A stretch of 50,355 bases of DNA, taken from NCBI GenBank assembly GCA_017437755.1, contig JAFRXI010000059.1, forward strand, positions 1-50,355. The letters run 5' to 3'. Positions 25,048 through 34,381 of this stretch are shown here, piece after piece. Each line of letters opens with the position of its first letter. Position 1 is the first letter of the stretch. Made by a program: the position numbers and the translations under genes. A model generated the notes under the pieces. It was not told the origin of the DNA, did no database searches, and worked only from the letters and a program-made list of their open reading frames with translations. Source of the stretch: Bacteroidales bacterium (GTDB taxonomy: Bacteria > Bacteroidota > Bacteroidia > Bacteroidales > UBA932).

Positions 25048-27813
25048 TTAAAAGTTTACGCATACCCCGGCATTTACCGAGGCGAGGAGTGGATAAAGCC
25101 CGCCGACACTCTCGGGATCAAGGTTGTATTTCCACTTGAAGGGGCTGATGGTTAGGAAGTTCTGCCCGTTTGCGAATATCCTGAACCTGGAGAAGCTGTA
25201 TCCTATTTCCAGGTTTCGGAGTTTTATGAATGACGCATCCTTCACCCACAGCGAGCTCTGCCGGTAGTTGTTCTCGTTGCTTCTGGTAGTTAGGCGGGGA
25301 TAGGTGGCGGCAGCACGGTTGTCAATGCCTTCGGTGGGATAGTATACCCATGCGCCGCGGGCTATTTCATAGACGGTCCGGTTGTCCACGAAGGCCACGG
25401 TCTGGTCCCAGTTGTCGAGGAGGCTGACGCTCACCCCTGCCATTCCGGAGAAGAGGACTTCCAGGTCGAAGCCCTTGTACGATAACTTCCCTCCGAATGC
25501 GAATGTCCATTCCGGGATGCGGCTGCGGCCGATTTTTGTGACGTCGTTCTGGTCCACGACCCCGTTCCGGTCCAGGTCCAGGTATTTTACGTCGCCGGGC
25601 TGCACGGCTCCGAACGACGGGGCCGGAAGTCCTTCCACAAGGTTCCCGTCGTCGTCCAGGTCATGGATGCCGTAGAAACCGTCGGCCACCAGGCCTATGA
25701 TGGTTCCGTACGGCCGTCCGGTGGCGGCGCTGAAGTCGTTGGCGGGAGCCACTTCGGCCATGTAGTCCACCCTGTTGCGGGCAAAGCAGACGTTCCCTCC
25801 GGCCTGCCATGTCCAGTCGCCGGAATGCCCTTTGTAGAGGATCTGGAGTTCAAAGCCGCGGTTTGACATCCTTCCTATGTTGGAGAACGCGTACTGCTTG
25901 CCGTAATAGCCCATGAGCGAATTGTCCAGGGTAAGGATGTCGTACCGCCTGTCCATGAAGAAGTCGGCGCTGACGTGGAGACCTCCGAACAGGTCGGCAT
26001 CTAGTCCCACATTGAATTTCAGGCTCTTTTCTGCATGGACGCCGGCGTTGGGCGAGAACATCGGCACCAGGGTCGACTGCCAGGTTCCGTTGGTGGCCCC
26101 GGTGTAGAACGTCCCGATGTAACTGTTTGTGTAATAGTCCTTGAACAGGAAACGTCCGGCCGAGTTGTATCCGCTGAGGACGGAAGTGGCGTCCGAGTCG
26201 GAGAACCCGGACAGGCCGGCCGAGGCCCTCAGCCTGAGGTCCTGTACGGCGGAGCTGCCTTTGAGGAAGTTCTCGTTGGAAAGCACCCAGGCTGCCGACA
26301 GGGCGGGATAGGCGGCCCAGCGGTGTCCCTTTGCATAGGCATCGTTCCCGAATTCCGAGAATCCCAGTTCGGTTATATACCGATGGTTGTAGTCGTACCG
26401 GAGGAAACCGTTGAGATTCAGTGTGTTATACTTGAATGAGAAGTTTCCGTCGCCCTTGTAGGCCGAGATGTTCCAGTTGACGGCGGCACTGAGGTTATGA
26501 CCTCCGAACGAGCGCTCCCATCCTGCGGTGAGGCGCCCCTGCTTCCAGTCGTCCATTCCGGCGGAACCGTAGCCGCTTGCCGTGATGGTGGTTGTCTGGT
26601 CCGTAGTGGTGGCCGTCCCTCCGTAGTACCTGGCGTAGTTGCGTGTCTTGGAATAGGTACTGAGCGTCCGGCTGTAAAGCGAAACGGCCTCTTCCAGGTA
26701 CAGTCCCGGAGTCACCATGTCCAGCCTTTCCTTTACCTGGATGTTGGTCTGGAGGCTTCTTCCCTTTGTCATGTGCCAGCCGAGGGCGTTTACCGAGGCA
26801 TAGGGGTTGTCGGGATAGACCGCCGTACCGCTGTAGTGTTCACGGGCGCCGTCGTCATATACGTCGTAGATGTTGGACGGGTACCTGGCCAGGTTTCCAA
26901 AGAGTTTAGAGATGGAGTATGCAGGACGGTGCAGGAACTCTATCCGGCCGCCGATGTCAAGTCTCACCTCAAAGATTTTCAGGACCTTGAAGTCGAGGTT
27001 GGCCCTTACGTTGAACTTGTTGTAACCCAGGTTACGGCTCTTGTCGGTGTCCTTTGCCGACAGCAGTCCCTTGCTGCCCATGTAGTCGAGGCTCACATTG
27101 TAACGTGCCGCCTCTGAGCCTCCGGAAAGGGTGACGTCGGCGTCGTAGATATGCCCTACCTTCCGCATGGCCTCGCCGTACCAGTCCACGTCCACGTCGC
27201 GTCCGGTTCGGTAGGCTTCTATCTGTTCCGGCGAGTAAACCGGCTGCCAGGCCATTCCGTTGTCGTTTGACCAGGCGTGGTTGTAAAGGGTGGCATAGTC
27301 GGCGGAGCCGAGCGGCGTGTTGAGCGACTGCGGCATCTGTGCCCCGTATCTGACCCGGCCCCTTACCGATGCGCTGCCGGCTTTTCCGCGCCTGGTGGTG
27401 ATCCTGATCACCCCGTTCGCGCCCTTTTCGCCATACAGCACGAGGGCGGCCGCATCTTTCAGTATTTCAACCGTTTCTATTTCCGAAGGGGATATCGAGT
27501 CCATGTAATCCCGGTTCACCTCAAAGCCGTCGACGAAGATCTTTGCACAGGAGGCGCTTCCCATTCCGTAGCTTCCTATCCCCCTGATGCGGTATGAAGC
27601 GCCGTTGCTGCCGAATTCACCGGAACCCTGCATCACGTAAAGTCCGGAAAGAGCTCCTGCAAAGGTGTTTACGAGCGATACGTCTGCAATCTTGGCAAGG
27701 TCTTCCCCGGAAGCTGCGGATATGGCCGCCGTCCCATGGTCCTGGGCCAGCATGGACCCTCCGGCCAGAAGGGCGCCAAGTGACAGTATGATATGTCTGT
27801 ATATTGTATTCAT
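25048..27813 (-). CDS. SusC-like TonB-dependent transporter, pair 2, lacking the N-terminal extension
   Basis: A 921-residue outer-membrane transporter. After the signal peptide (ending GGSMLAQ) the protein enters the plug domain almost at once (LAKIADVSLVNTFAGALSGL, SYRIRGIGSYG, ILKDAAALVLYGEKGANGVIRITTRRG) and ends in a beta-barrel with the usual terminal phenylalanine (SVNAGVCVNF). The carboxypeptidase-like domain and the EVVVTA-type TonB box seen in the first SusC are absent. The start at 27813 (ATG) follows the SusD stop; a TTG at 27819 is possible. The barrel appears complete, so it is an atypical rather than broken SusC. Confidence 0.9.
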   Translation of the reverse strand: MNTIYRHIILSLGALLAGGSMLAQDHGTAAISAASGEDLAKIADVSLVNTFAGALSGLYVMQGSGEFGSNGASYRIRGIGSYGMGSASCAKIFVDGFEVNRDYMDSISPSEIETVEILKDAAALVLYGEKGANGVIRITTRRGKAGSASVRGRVRYGAQMPQSLNTPLGSADYATLYNHAWSNDNGMAWQPVYSPEQIEAYRTGRDVDVDWYGEAMRKVGHIYDADVTLSGGSEAARYNVSLDYMGSKGLLSAKDTDKSRNLGYNKFNVRANLDFKVLKIFEVRLDIGGRIEFLHRPAYSISKLFGNLARYPSNIYDVYDDGAREHYSGTAVYPDNPYASVNALGWHMTKGRSLQTNIQVKERLDMVTPGLYLEEAVSLYSRTLSTYSKTRNYARYYGGTATTTDQTTTITASGYGSAGMDDWKQGRLTAGWERSFGGHNLSAAVNWNISAYKGDGNFSFKYNTLNLNGFLRYDYNHRYITELGFSEFGNDAYAKGHRWAAYPALSAAWVLSNENFLKGSSAVQDLRLRASAGLSGFSDSDATSVLSGYNSAGRFLFKDYYTNSYIGTFYTGATNGTWQSTLVPMFSPNAGVHAEKSLKFNVGLDADLFGGLHVSADFFMDRRYDILTLDNSLMGYYGKQYAFSNIGRMSNRGFELQILYKGHSGDWTWQAGGNVCFARNRVDYMAEVAPANDFSAATGRPYGTIIGLVADGFYGIHDLDDDGNLVEGLPAPSFGAVQPGDVKYLDLDRNGVVDQNDVTKIGRSRIPEWTFAFGGKLSYKGFDLEVLFSGMAGVSVSLLDNWDQTVAFVDNRTVYEIARGAWVYYPTEGIDNRAAATYPRLTTRSNENNYRQSSLWVKDASFIKLRNLEIGYSFSRFRIFANGQNFLTISPFKWKYNLDPESVGGLYPLLASVNAGVCVNF

Positions 27814-27815
27814 GA

Positions 27816-29630
27816 TCAATAACCGGGATTCTGGGTGATTGAGCCTTTGTTTATTTCATCCTGCGGGAACGGTTCCAGATACATGGAATCGCTCCAATAG
27901 GCGTTGTAGACCACGGCATCCCACCATTGCTGTACGTTCTTTGCCGGATATGGCCATGTGGATCCTTCCATCACCAGGAACTGGAGCATCCGCATCGGGC
28001 CGCCGCAGATACCGTCGGCGATATCGGCCCTCTTCCAGTGCTTTACGTCAAAGTAACGGTGGACTTCCTGGAAGAGCTCCACTGCCATCTCTCTCTGTAT
28101 CAGTGCCCTGAGTTTCTCCTTGCCGGTTTCTGTTATGGAGGGGAGCCCCGCCCGGTTGTGCACCATGTTGAGGTTTTCGAGGGCCTTTTGCGGGTTCCCG
28201 TACTCGTTGTAAGCCTCGGCCAGGTTCAGGTAGGTCTCCGCAAGGCGGAAGAGAGGCGGTTCAAACCACAGGCGGTTGCCGGCATGGTAATAGAACTTGG
28301 TGCGTTCTCCGCAGCCCCTTTCGTCGTTCACGGGATCGGGGAACGAGCCGTTCTTCATGGTCACGGCGGCGTATCCGCCCCGGTTCCATCCGGAATTCAT
28401 CCAGTAGTAGTCGCCGGGGTTGTTCTCGGAATCATGTCCTCCGAACTTGATGTCGGCCCTTGCCCGAGGTTCCAGCGAAGCGACCTTAGCCATCCATTCA
28501 GAGCCGGGACGGGGCATTTTCTCGCCCACCGTAGGCCAGTCTATCTCGCTTCCGTCGGAGGCCCAGTACTGTTCCAGGTGATTGGTGAGGATTCCGCTGC
28601 AGTCGGTGTCATACCGGTAATGGTTCTGGTATGGGGAGCAGTTCAGGTAATTCACGATGGGCTCGTATCCGGAGTTGTTGTTCATCTTGTATGCGAGGAT
28701 TATCTCCGGATTGGAGGGTGTGGAGGTGGCCCTTCCGTAGTCGTCAAAGGCATTTGGATTGGGCTTTCCGATTCCGGCGCCTCCGGTGTTGATGAGTTCC
28801 ACTCCGGCATCCACGGCCCATTTGAGGACCTCCTCATTGGCGTCGATGGCGGCTTTCCAGCGCTCCGGGTCGGCCTTCCCGAAGCAGATTAGGTCATTGT
28901 GGGCGCCGTTGTCGAGATAGGGCTTGTCGCTGTTGAAAAGCGGCCTTGCCGCAAACTGTAGCGTCCTTGCCTTGATGGCCAGGACTGCTCCCTTTGTCAT
29001 CCTGCCCACGTTCGCGGCATCCCATTTGACGGGCAGCACCTTGACCGCGTCGTCACACAGTCCGGTGATGAAGGCGACCATTTCTTCCAGTGTTGCCCTT
29101 CCGGCGGTAAGGTCGTCGGAAGCGTTGAACGAGCACCTCACTATCGGGACGCCGCCGTAGCGGTAGAACATTCCCATGTAGCGGTATGCCACCAGGGCCT
29201 GGGCTTCGGCCTTCATCACGGCCTTTTCTTCCGCCGTCAGGTCGGCCACATTGTCCACGTTTTCCATGAACAAGTAGCAGGCCCTGATAAAGCGCCAGTT
29301 GTTGCCGTAGTGGTCGGCTCCGGCATCGGAACCGTCGTCGCCCGTGACCGTCAGGCCATGCTGGCTGATCTTGTAGCTTCCGTGCCAGTTGCATCCGCGG
29401 CAGACTTCGCCGCTGAGGGCGCCCAGGGTGCTGTGTCCTATGCCCATGCCCCCCGGCCATCCGTGCCGGAGAACGGCCAGATAGCAGGTCATCAGGGCCG
29501 ACTGGGCGTTCTTTGCCGATGAAAAAACCGCTTCCTGGTCCACCGTGCCGGTGGTATCCGGCTTCTCGAGGAACAGGCTGCACGATGAGGCGATGGCCGC
29601 CGCGATGAATATGATTGCAATCTTTTTCAT
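27816..29630 (-). CDS. SusD-like outer-membrane glycan-binding lipoprotein, pair 1
   Basis: A 604-residue SusD-family lipoprotein (MKKIAIIFIAAAIASSCSLF). Family blocks are NNWRFIRACYLFMENVDNV, ALVAYRYMGMFYRYGGVPIV, RMTKGAVLAIKARTLQFAARPLFNS, FRLAETYLNLAEAYNEYGNP, MAVELFQEVHRYFDVKHWKRAD and the C-terminal LEPFPQDEINKGSITQNPGY. It partners the full-length SusC just upstream (12-base gap) and would hold mannan oligosaccharides over that channel. Rich aromatic content (WPGGMGIGHSTLG, CRGCNWHGSYK) fits sugar binding. Family identity is secure; the ligand is inferred from neighbouring enzymes. Confidence 0.94.
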   Translation of the reverse strand: MKKIAIIFIAAAIASSCSLFLEKPDTTGTVDQEAVFSSAKNAQSALMTCYLAVLRHGWPGGMGIGHSTLGALSGEVCRGCNWHGSYKISQHGLTVTGDDGSDAGADHYGNNWRFIRACYLFMENVDNVADLTAEEKAVMKAEAQALVAYRYMGMFYRYGGVPIVRCSFNASDDLTAGRATLEEMVAFITGLCDDAVKVLPVKWDAANVGRMTKGAVLAIKARTLQFAARPLFNSDKPYLDNGAHNDLICFGKADPERWKAAIDANEEVLKWAVDAGVELINTGGAGIGKPNPNAFDDYGRATSTPSNPEIILAYKMNNNSGYEPIVNYLNCSPYQNHYRYDTDCSGILTNHLEQYWASDGSEIDWPTVGEKMPRPGSEWMAKVASLEPRARADIKFGGHDSENNPGDYYWMNSGWNRGGYAAVTMKNGSFPDPVNDERGCGERTKFYYHAGNRLWFEPPLFRLAETYLNLAEAYNEYGNPQKALENLNMVHNRAGLPSITETGKEKLRALIQREMAVELFQEVHRYFDVKHWKRADIADGICGGPMRMLQFLVMEGSTWPYPAKNVQQWWDAVVYNAYWSDSMYLEPFPQDEINKGSITQNPGY

Positions 29631-29642
29631 AGTGCCATGGGA

Positions 29643-32600
29643 TTAGAAGCGGAAACTGAGTCCGGCCATGAAGACACGGGTGAGCGGATAGACATAGGTG
29701 CTCCCGTCGGTGGTCTCGGGATCGATCCCGTAGGGAGTGAGGGCATTGCGGAACGTGTACACGTTGTTGGCGTTGACCCAGACGCGGATTGCCTGCAGTA
29801 CCGTATCGCGCCCGCCTTTCCCGAATCCGAAGGTGTACCCAAGCTCTATGTTCTTGAGTTTCAGGTGGTCGGTGGATTTCATCCAGTAGTCGCTGACAAG
29901 GAAATTGTTGTGGCTGGTGGTGGCGCTGTAGGTCGCCCTGGGGAAGGTGATTTTCTCCCCGGCGAGGTATTTCTCCTCCGTCCACCTGCCGTCGTACTGC
30001 CACTTCCATGCGTTTCCGGCATTCTTGAAGAAGGGGATAGTAAATCCGCTGGGAAGGTAGTACGAGCCGTCCTTGCTCCCGGTGAAAAGGACCTTCAGGT
30101 CAAAGCCCTTGAATCCCAGCTGGACCTTGAAGCTGAAATGGCAGAGGGCGTAGTTGGGGAATCCAATGGGGCCGATGTCGTTCTGGTCTATGGTGTCGTC
30201 GCCGTCAAGGCTCTTGTAGCGGATGTCTCCCAGGGTGGCCTGGTTGCCGGTATAGGTATTGAACGGCCTGGCTTCCAGTTCTTCTGCCGTGTTGAACAGG
30301 CCGTCGGAGGTGAGTCCGTATCGCTGCCCTATCATGTGGCCGGTCTTGTTCATCCAGGGATAGGGGTTGTCGGCTTCCGCCATGTAGATTATCTTGTTCC
30401 TGGAGTAGCTCAGGTCCGCCCCCACCGAATAGATGAGGTTCCCGATTTTGTCGGACCACCCCAGTACCACTTCATAACCCTTGTTGGTGGTGATTCCCAC
30501 GTTTGCCGGAGGCACGTCGGAAGGGCTTACGCCGTAGATGGCGGGAATAATGCCCAGCGTAGTGAGGATGTTGCCGCGGTGCTCCCAGAACCAGTCGAAG
30601 TCCACTGAAAGCCTGCCCTTGAAGAACTTGGTCTCCACTCCGGCATCAACTTTCCGGGCCCTTTCCCAAGTGATGTCGGGGTTTCCCAGGCTGCCTTCGC
30701 GGGCTCCGGTATAGTAGGCGTTGGGAGAAGTGCCGTCCCCGCTTCCCAGCCAGTAGCCGTCCTGGTTTAGGTTCCAGGTGTTTGGAAGGTAGTAGTATCT
30801 GCGGCTTGCGGCCTGGCCAAGCTGGTCGTTGCCGACCTCTCCGTAGGAGGCCCTGACCTTGAAGAAGGTAAGCCAGTCGTTCTTGGGGAACCATGGCTCC
30901 AGGGTCGGCACCCATCCGGCCGAGACGGCGGGGAAGAACCCGAAGCGGCGTCCTTCGGCAAACTGCTCGGTTCCGTTATAGCCGATGTTCACCTCGGCCA
31001 TGTAGCGGTCGGCATAGTTATAGGTGACCCTGCCCACGAAGCCCATGATCCCGGAGGGAACGTGGTAGCTGTCCGACGGCATGGTGAATTTCGACGCCTT
31101 GCCCAGCAGGAGGGCCCCCAGGTTATGGCTGCCGAAGGTGCGTGCCCAGTCGAAGCCGGCCTCCACATAGAGTTTGTTCCAGTTGGAATAGCCTCTGGAT
31201 TCAAAGCTGCCGCCACTCATGGAACCGCCGAAGAAATCGTACTCGAGGGGATTCTCGGCATTCCTCTGGATGGAGTAGGAAGGAATTGAGGGAGAGTACT
31301 TTACATAGCGGTTATAGTTGTCCTGGTAGGAAACGGTGGCGTGTGCCTTGAGCCCCCGGAGCAGGTAATCCATGGAATGGTTGAGGCGGATGGTGTTGTC
31401 CAGCAGGCTGTTGTAGACGGTTGCCGTACCGCTGGTGAGCAGGTTGTAGACCGCGTTCTGGAAACCGAGGTTGCTGTTCACCTTGGAGGCGATGGGGTTC
31501 TGGTCCGAACCGGAGATTCCCGCGAATCCGCTGATGAGCTTCCCTTCCACGAAACCGGGGCTTATGAAGGGGTTGCAGTCGTAGATGTACTGCATTATTA
31601 TCTTGTAACGGGCCTCGAGGTCATAGGCGTCGGCGCCGTTGCCGGGGCCCTTGGTCTCGCCGAACTGCCCGGCGGTATTCACCGAGAGGGAAGTCCTGTC
31701 GGTAATCTTCACGTCGATGTTGGAGCGGAAGTTGTACCGGTTGAACAGCGACCTGGTATCCGCCCCGTAGTAAGATACCGAGCTGGTGATACCCTCCTGC
31801 CGGAAGTATCCCACCGATACGAAATACTTGACCCGGTCGGTTCCCCCGCTCACGTTAATGTTGGCCTGATACTGGGGCGCCACCTTGTTGAACTGCTCCT
31901 TATACAGGTTGTGGCTGGCGTAGTAAAGGGCGGGGGAGTTGTTCAGGGCCTTTTTCTGTTCCGGAGTCAGCCCCGTCATGGCTTCCACTTCCTGCGGAGT
32001 GAAGTCCCTGTTGTTCTTGAACTTCCAGAGGTCGTAATCGTCAAACAGGTAGGCCGAAAGGCCTTCATTCCCTTCAAATCCCTTCTGTTCGTTCCGGATG
32101 GCCTCGTTGCGGAACAGGGCGTATTCGTATGCAGTGGTGCCCTCCTGAAGTATCGAAGCCTGGGTAAGACCGTAGTTCCCGGAGAAGGAGATGACCGGTT
32201 TCCCCTTGGAACCCCTCTTGGTGGTGACTATGATTACACCATTTGCGCCCCTCACCCCGTAAACTGCGGTGGAGGCGGCATCCTTGAGGACGCTCACGCC
32301 CTGGATTTCGTTGGGGTCCATGGCATTGAACTCGTCAAAGGCCTGTTCCGAAGCCTGCTCCACACCGTCTATTATAATTAGAGGGGTGGATGACCCATAT
32401 GTGGAAACGCCTCGTATATAGAGGTTTGCGGCATTGCGGCCGGGTTCGCCAGAGGTCTGGAGACCGCTGACGCCGGGAGTGTTGCCTATGAGGGCGTTGG
32501 AAATGTTGGAAACCGGGACGGAGAGTATGTCGGAGCCGTTCACCGACGAAATGGCGCCTGTTACGTTTACTTTTTTCTGGGTGGCGAAGGCTGTGACCAC

Positions 32601-32930
32601 CACCTCGTCCATGAGGTTGATGTCGGTTTCAAGGACAACGTCCAGCCGGTCCTGCGACGGCGATACCTTCACCGTCTTGTTGAGGAAGCCGATGAACTGC
32701 ACTTCCAGTTCCACCGGTCCCTGGGGAACCTTGATTGCAAAATGCCCCAGTGCATCGGTGGATACACCGTTTGAAGTGCCCTTCTGCATCACGAAGGCCC
32801 CGAAAAGGGGTTCGCCGGAGCTGTCCGAAACCGATCCGGAAACCGTCCTTGTCCCCTGTGCCCAGGAGATCAGGCAGATTGTTCCGGCAAGGCCTGCGAG
32901 GAGGAGTCTTTTCAGTATTCCTGTTCTCAT
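29643..32930 (-). CDS. SusC-like TonB-dependent transporter, pair 1 (full length)
   Basis: A 1,095-residue outer-membrane transporter. A signal peptide (to AQ, residue 25) is followed by a carboxypeptidase-regulatory-like domain (RTVSGSVSDSSGEPLFGAFV), a TonB-box-like DEVVVTAFA at about 108-116, the plug domain (GVSTYGSSTPLIIIDGVEQ, VLKDAASTAVYGVRGANGVI) and the 22-strand barrel ending VFMAGLSFRF. It imports oligosaccharides using energy passed on by TonB. It starts four bases before the end of the GH26 gene region and directly precedes its SusD. This is the canonical transporter of the locus. Confidence 0.95.
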   Translation of the reverse strand: MRTGILKRLLLAGLAGTICLISWAQGTRTVSGSVSDSSGEPLFGAFVMQKGTSNGVSTDALGHFAIKVPQGPVELEVQFIGFLNKTVKVSPSQDRLDVVLETDINLMDEVVVTAFATQKKVNVTGAISSVNGSDILSVPVSNISNALIGNTPGVSGLQTSGEPGRNAANLYIRGVSTYGSSTPLIIIDGVEQASEQAFDEFNAMDPNEIQGVSVLKDAASTAVYGVRGANGVIIVTTKRGSKGKPVISFSGNYGLTQASILQEGTTAYEYALFRNEAIRNEQKGFEGNEGLSAYLFDDYDLWKFKNNRDFTPQEVEAMTGLTPEQKKALNNSPALYYASHNLYKEQFNKVAPQYQANINVSGGTDRVKYFVSVGYFRQEGITSSVSYYGADTRSLFNRYNFRSNIDVKITDRTSLSVNTAGQFGETKGPGNGADAYDLEARYKIIMQYIYDCNPFISPGFVEGKLISGFAGISGSDQNPIASKVNSNLGFQNAVYNLLTSGTATVYNSLLDNTIRLNHSMDYLLRGLKAHATVSYQDNYNRYVKYSPSIPSYSIQRNAENPLEYDFFGGSMSGGSFESRGYSNWNKLYVEAGFDWARTFGSHNLGALLLGKASKFTMPSDSYHVPSGIMGFVGRVTYNYADRYMAEVNIGYNGTEQFAEGRRFGFFPAVSAGWVPTLEPWFPKNDWLTFFKVRASYGEVGNDQLGQAASRRYYYLPNTWNLNQDGYWLGSGDGTSPNAYYTGAREGSLGNPDITWERARKVDAGVETKFFKGRLSVDFDWFWEHRGNILTTLGIIPAIYGVSPSDVPPANVGITTNKGYEVVLGWSDKIGNLIYSVGADLSYSRNKIIYMAEADNPYPWMNKTGHMIGQRYGLTSDGLFNTAEELEARPFNTYTGNQATLGDIRYKSLDGDDTIDQNDIGPIGFPNYALCHFSFKVQLGFKGFDLKVLFTGSKDGSYYLPSGFTIPFFKNAGNAWKWQYDGRWTEEKYLAGEKITFPRATYSATTSHNNFLVSDYWMKSTDHLKLKNIELGYTFGFGKGGRDTVLQAIRVWVNANNVYTFRNALTPYGIDPETTDGSTYVYPLTRVFMAGLSFRF

Positions 32931-32933
32931 AAG

Positions 32934-34379
32934 TTACTTTATTTCATATCCTTCCGGAAGTGAATACATATCGGGAAGATCCTTGCTGAAGAAGGTCCTG
33001 TCAAGGTCGTACATCTTTCGGAAGTCGTTTTCCGAAGGGTGTCCGGGATATACGCTGTAGAAGTGGGTGTCGCTCTCGTTGGAGCCCACATATTTATTCC
33101 TCCACATTGTGACCATCGATATCCTGCGGCCCTCGGTGGGGGCTACTATGTAAGTGGACCAGTAGTCGGCCCTGGTGAATCCTTCAATTCCGTCCTCGGT
33201 GACCCCGCAGGGCTTTTTCTTTGCGATGGAAACCTCTTCCAGCGCCTTCAGGTTGGATATGAAGGCCGAGTTGTTGGAGCCGTGGTAGCAGTCCATGCCC
33301 AGGAAGTCGACCCAGTCGTCACCCGGCCAGCGGAACTGGATGCGGCCCTTGGGGTCGGCATACATGCCGTCCATCTGGGGGGATATGGCGTAGAGGAAAT
33401 TGTGCACGCCCTTGGTGTCCCTGAGGTATTCGATGGTCATCCTCCACAACTGGGTGAATTCACTTGTGGACGTGCAGGACGTTCCCCACCAGCTCCAGTT
33501 CTGCGTATGCTCATGGAACATCCTGAATATCACGGGGATAAGCTTCCCGCGTGAATCTTTCAGTTCCAGGGCGAACCCGGCGCAGCGGTCCAGCCATGAA
33601 AGGTAGGTCTCCCTTGTGGCGGATCCGGGGGTGAGTATCTCCCTCACCACTTCGTTGGAGGAATTGTCCCACGAATCCTTTCCGGTCTTGGGATTGTTCA
33701 GGTGGGCGCAGGCCAGTATGACCTCGCCCCTTTCCCTGGCTTCCAGGATAACTCTCCGCCTGATGGCGTTATTCCCGCTAGCGAAGCGGTCGTCCATGAT
33801 CTCGGCGATGTCCACGCTGAAAACGGCAGGGTAGTCGCCGCAGACCGCCTTGGTGTCGGAGCCGCCGGGCTGGTTCTGCCAGTACCGTCCGTACCACAGG
33901 TCGTCGTGGTGGCCGAACATCCAGCCCCTGTCGGCAATGGCCCAGAGGTTTGCCAGCAGGGCTTTGGTCTCGGGAGTTGCCTGCTTGTCAACGATGTTGA
34001 TGATTATGGAGGCGTCGGGATTGGAAAGCTGAGTTACGGTTACCTCCTTGAAATAGTACCGGTCTTCAACGTCGGTGAACCGGATCTTCGCAGTCCGGTC
34101 AAAGGAGATTTCGTTGCTCTCGGCCTGGAAAACCGGCGCCGAAGTGTTTGAAAGGTCCTTTTCGGTAAGCCATGCGGCGTCGGTTTTGACCTTGTATGTG
34201 AAGTTTGCATTCACCTCCACGGAGAATGTCCCTCCTGTGGCCGGGATGCTTATCTGTGTCTTGGAAAAGGTCAGGCTCCTCGGATCCGCCGGTTTTTCGG
34301 GGCCGGCGGGTTTTCCGCAGGATGCAGAGCACAGCGCGATGGCCATGATGCACGACAGGGTGTTCATTATCTTGTCCAT
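32934..34379 (-). CDS. GH26 endo-beta-1,4-mannanase lipoprotein with BACON domain
   Basis: A 481-residue lipoprotein (lipobox in CSASCGK, C21). Residues about 33-118 form a BACON-type beta-sandwich (LTFSKTQISIPATGGTFSVEV). The GH26 catalytic barrel follows: GWMFGHHDDLWYG, acid/base E290 in IPVIFRMFHEHTQNWSWWG, and nucleophile E395 in KKPCGVTEDGIEG. These residues are those of mannan-degrading GH26 enzymes. As a lipoprotein upstream of the SusCD pair it probably sits on the cell surface and starts mannan breakdown. It is the strongest single indication that the operon targets beta-mannan. An ATG at 34367 is an alternative start. Confidence 0.92.
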   Translation of the reverse strand: MDKIMNTLSCIMAIALCSASCGKPAGPEKPADPRSLTFSKTQISIPATGGTFSVEVNANFTYKVKTDAAWLTEKDLSNTSAPVFQAESNEISFDRTAKIRFTDVEDRYYFKEVTVTQLSNPDASIIINIVDKQATPETKALLANLWAIADRGWMFGHHDDLWYGRYWQNQPGGSDTKAVCGDYPAVFSVDIAEIMDDRFASGNNAIRRRVILEARERGEVILACAHLNNPKTGKDSWDNSSNEVVREILTPGSATRETYLSWLDRCAGFALELKDSRGKLIPVIFRMFHEHTQNWSWWGTSCTSTSEFTQLWRMTIEYLRDTKGVHNFLYAISPQMDGMYADPKGRIQFRWPGDDWVDFLGMDCYHGSNNSAFISNLKALEEVSIAKKKPCGVTEDGIEGFTRADYWSTYIVAPTEGRRISMVTMWRNKYVGSNESDTHFYSVYPGHPSENDFRKMYDLDRTFFSKDLPDMYSLPEGYEIK

Positions 34380-34381
34380 GG

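Noticed and set aside
31341-32381. Plus-strand frame of 346 codons opposite the first SusC gene
   Set aside because: It lies wholly within a clear SusC gene and contains no recognisable motif. Similar antisense frames at 6258-7160, 8503-9396 and 27927-28892 were left out for the same reason.
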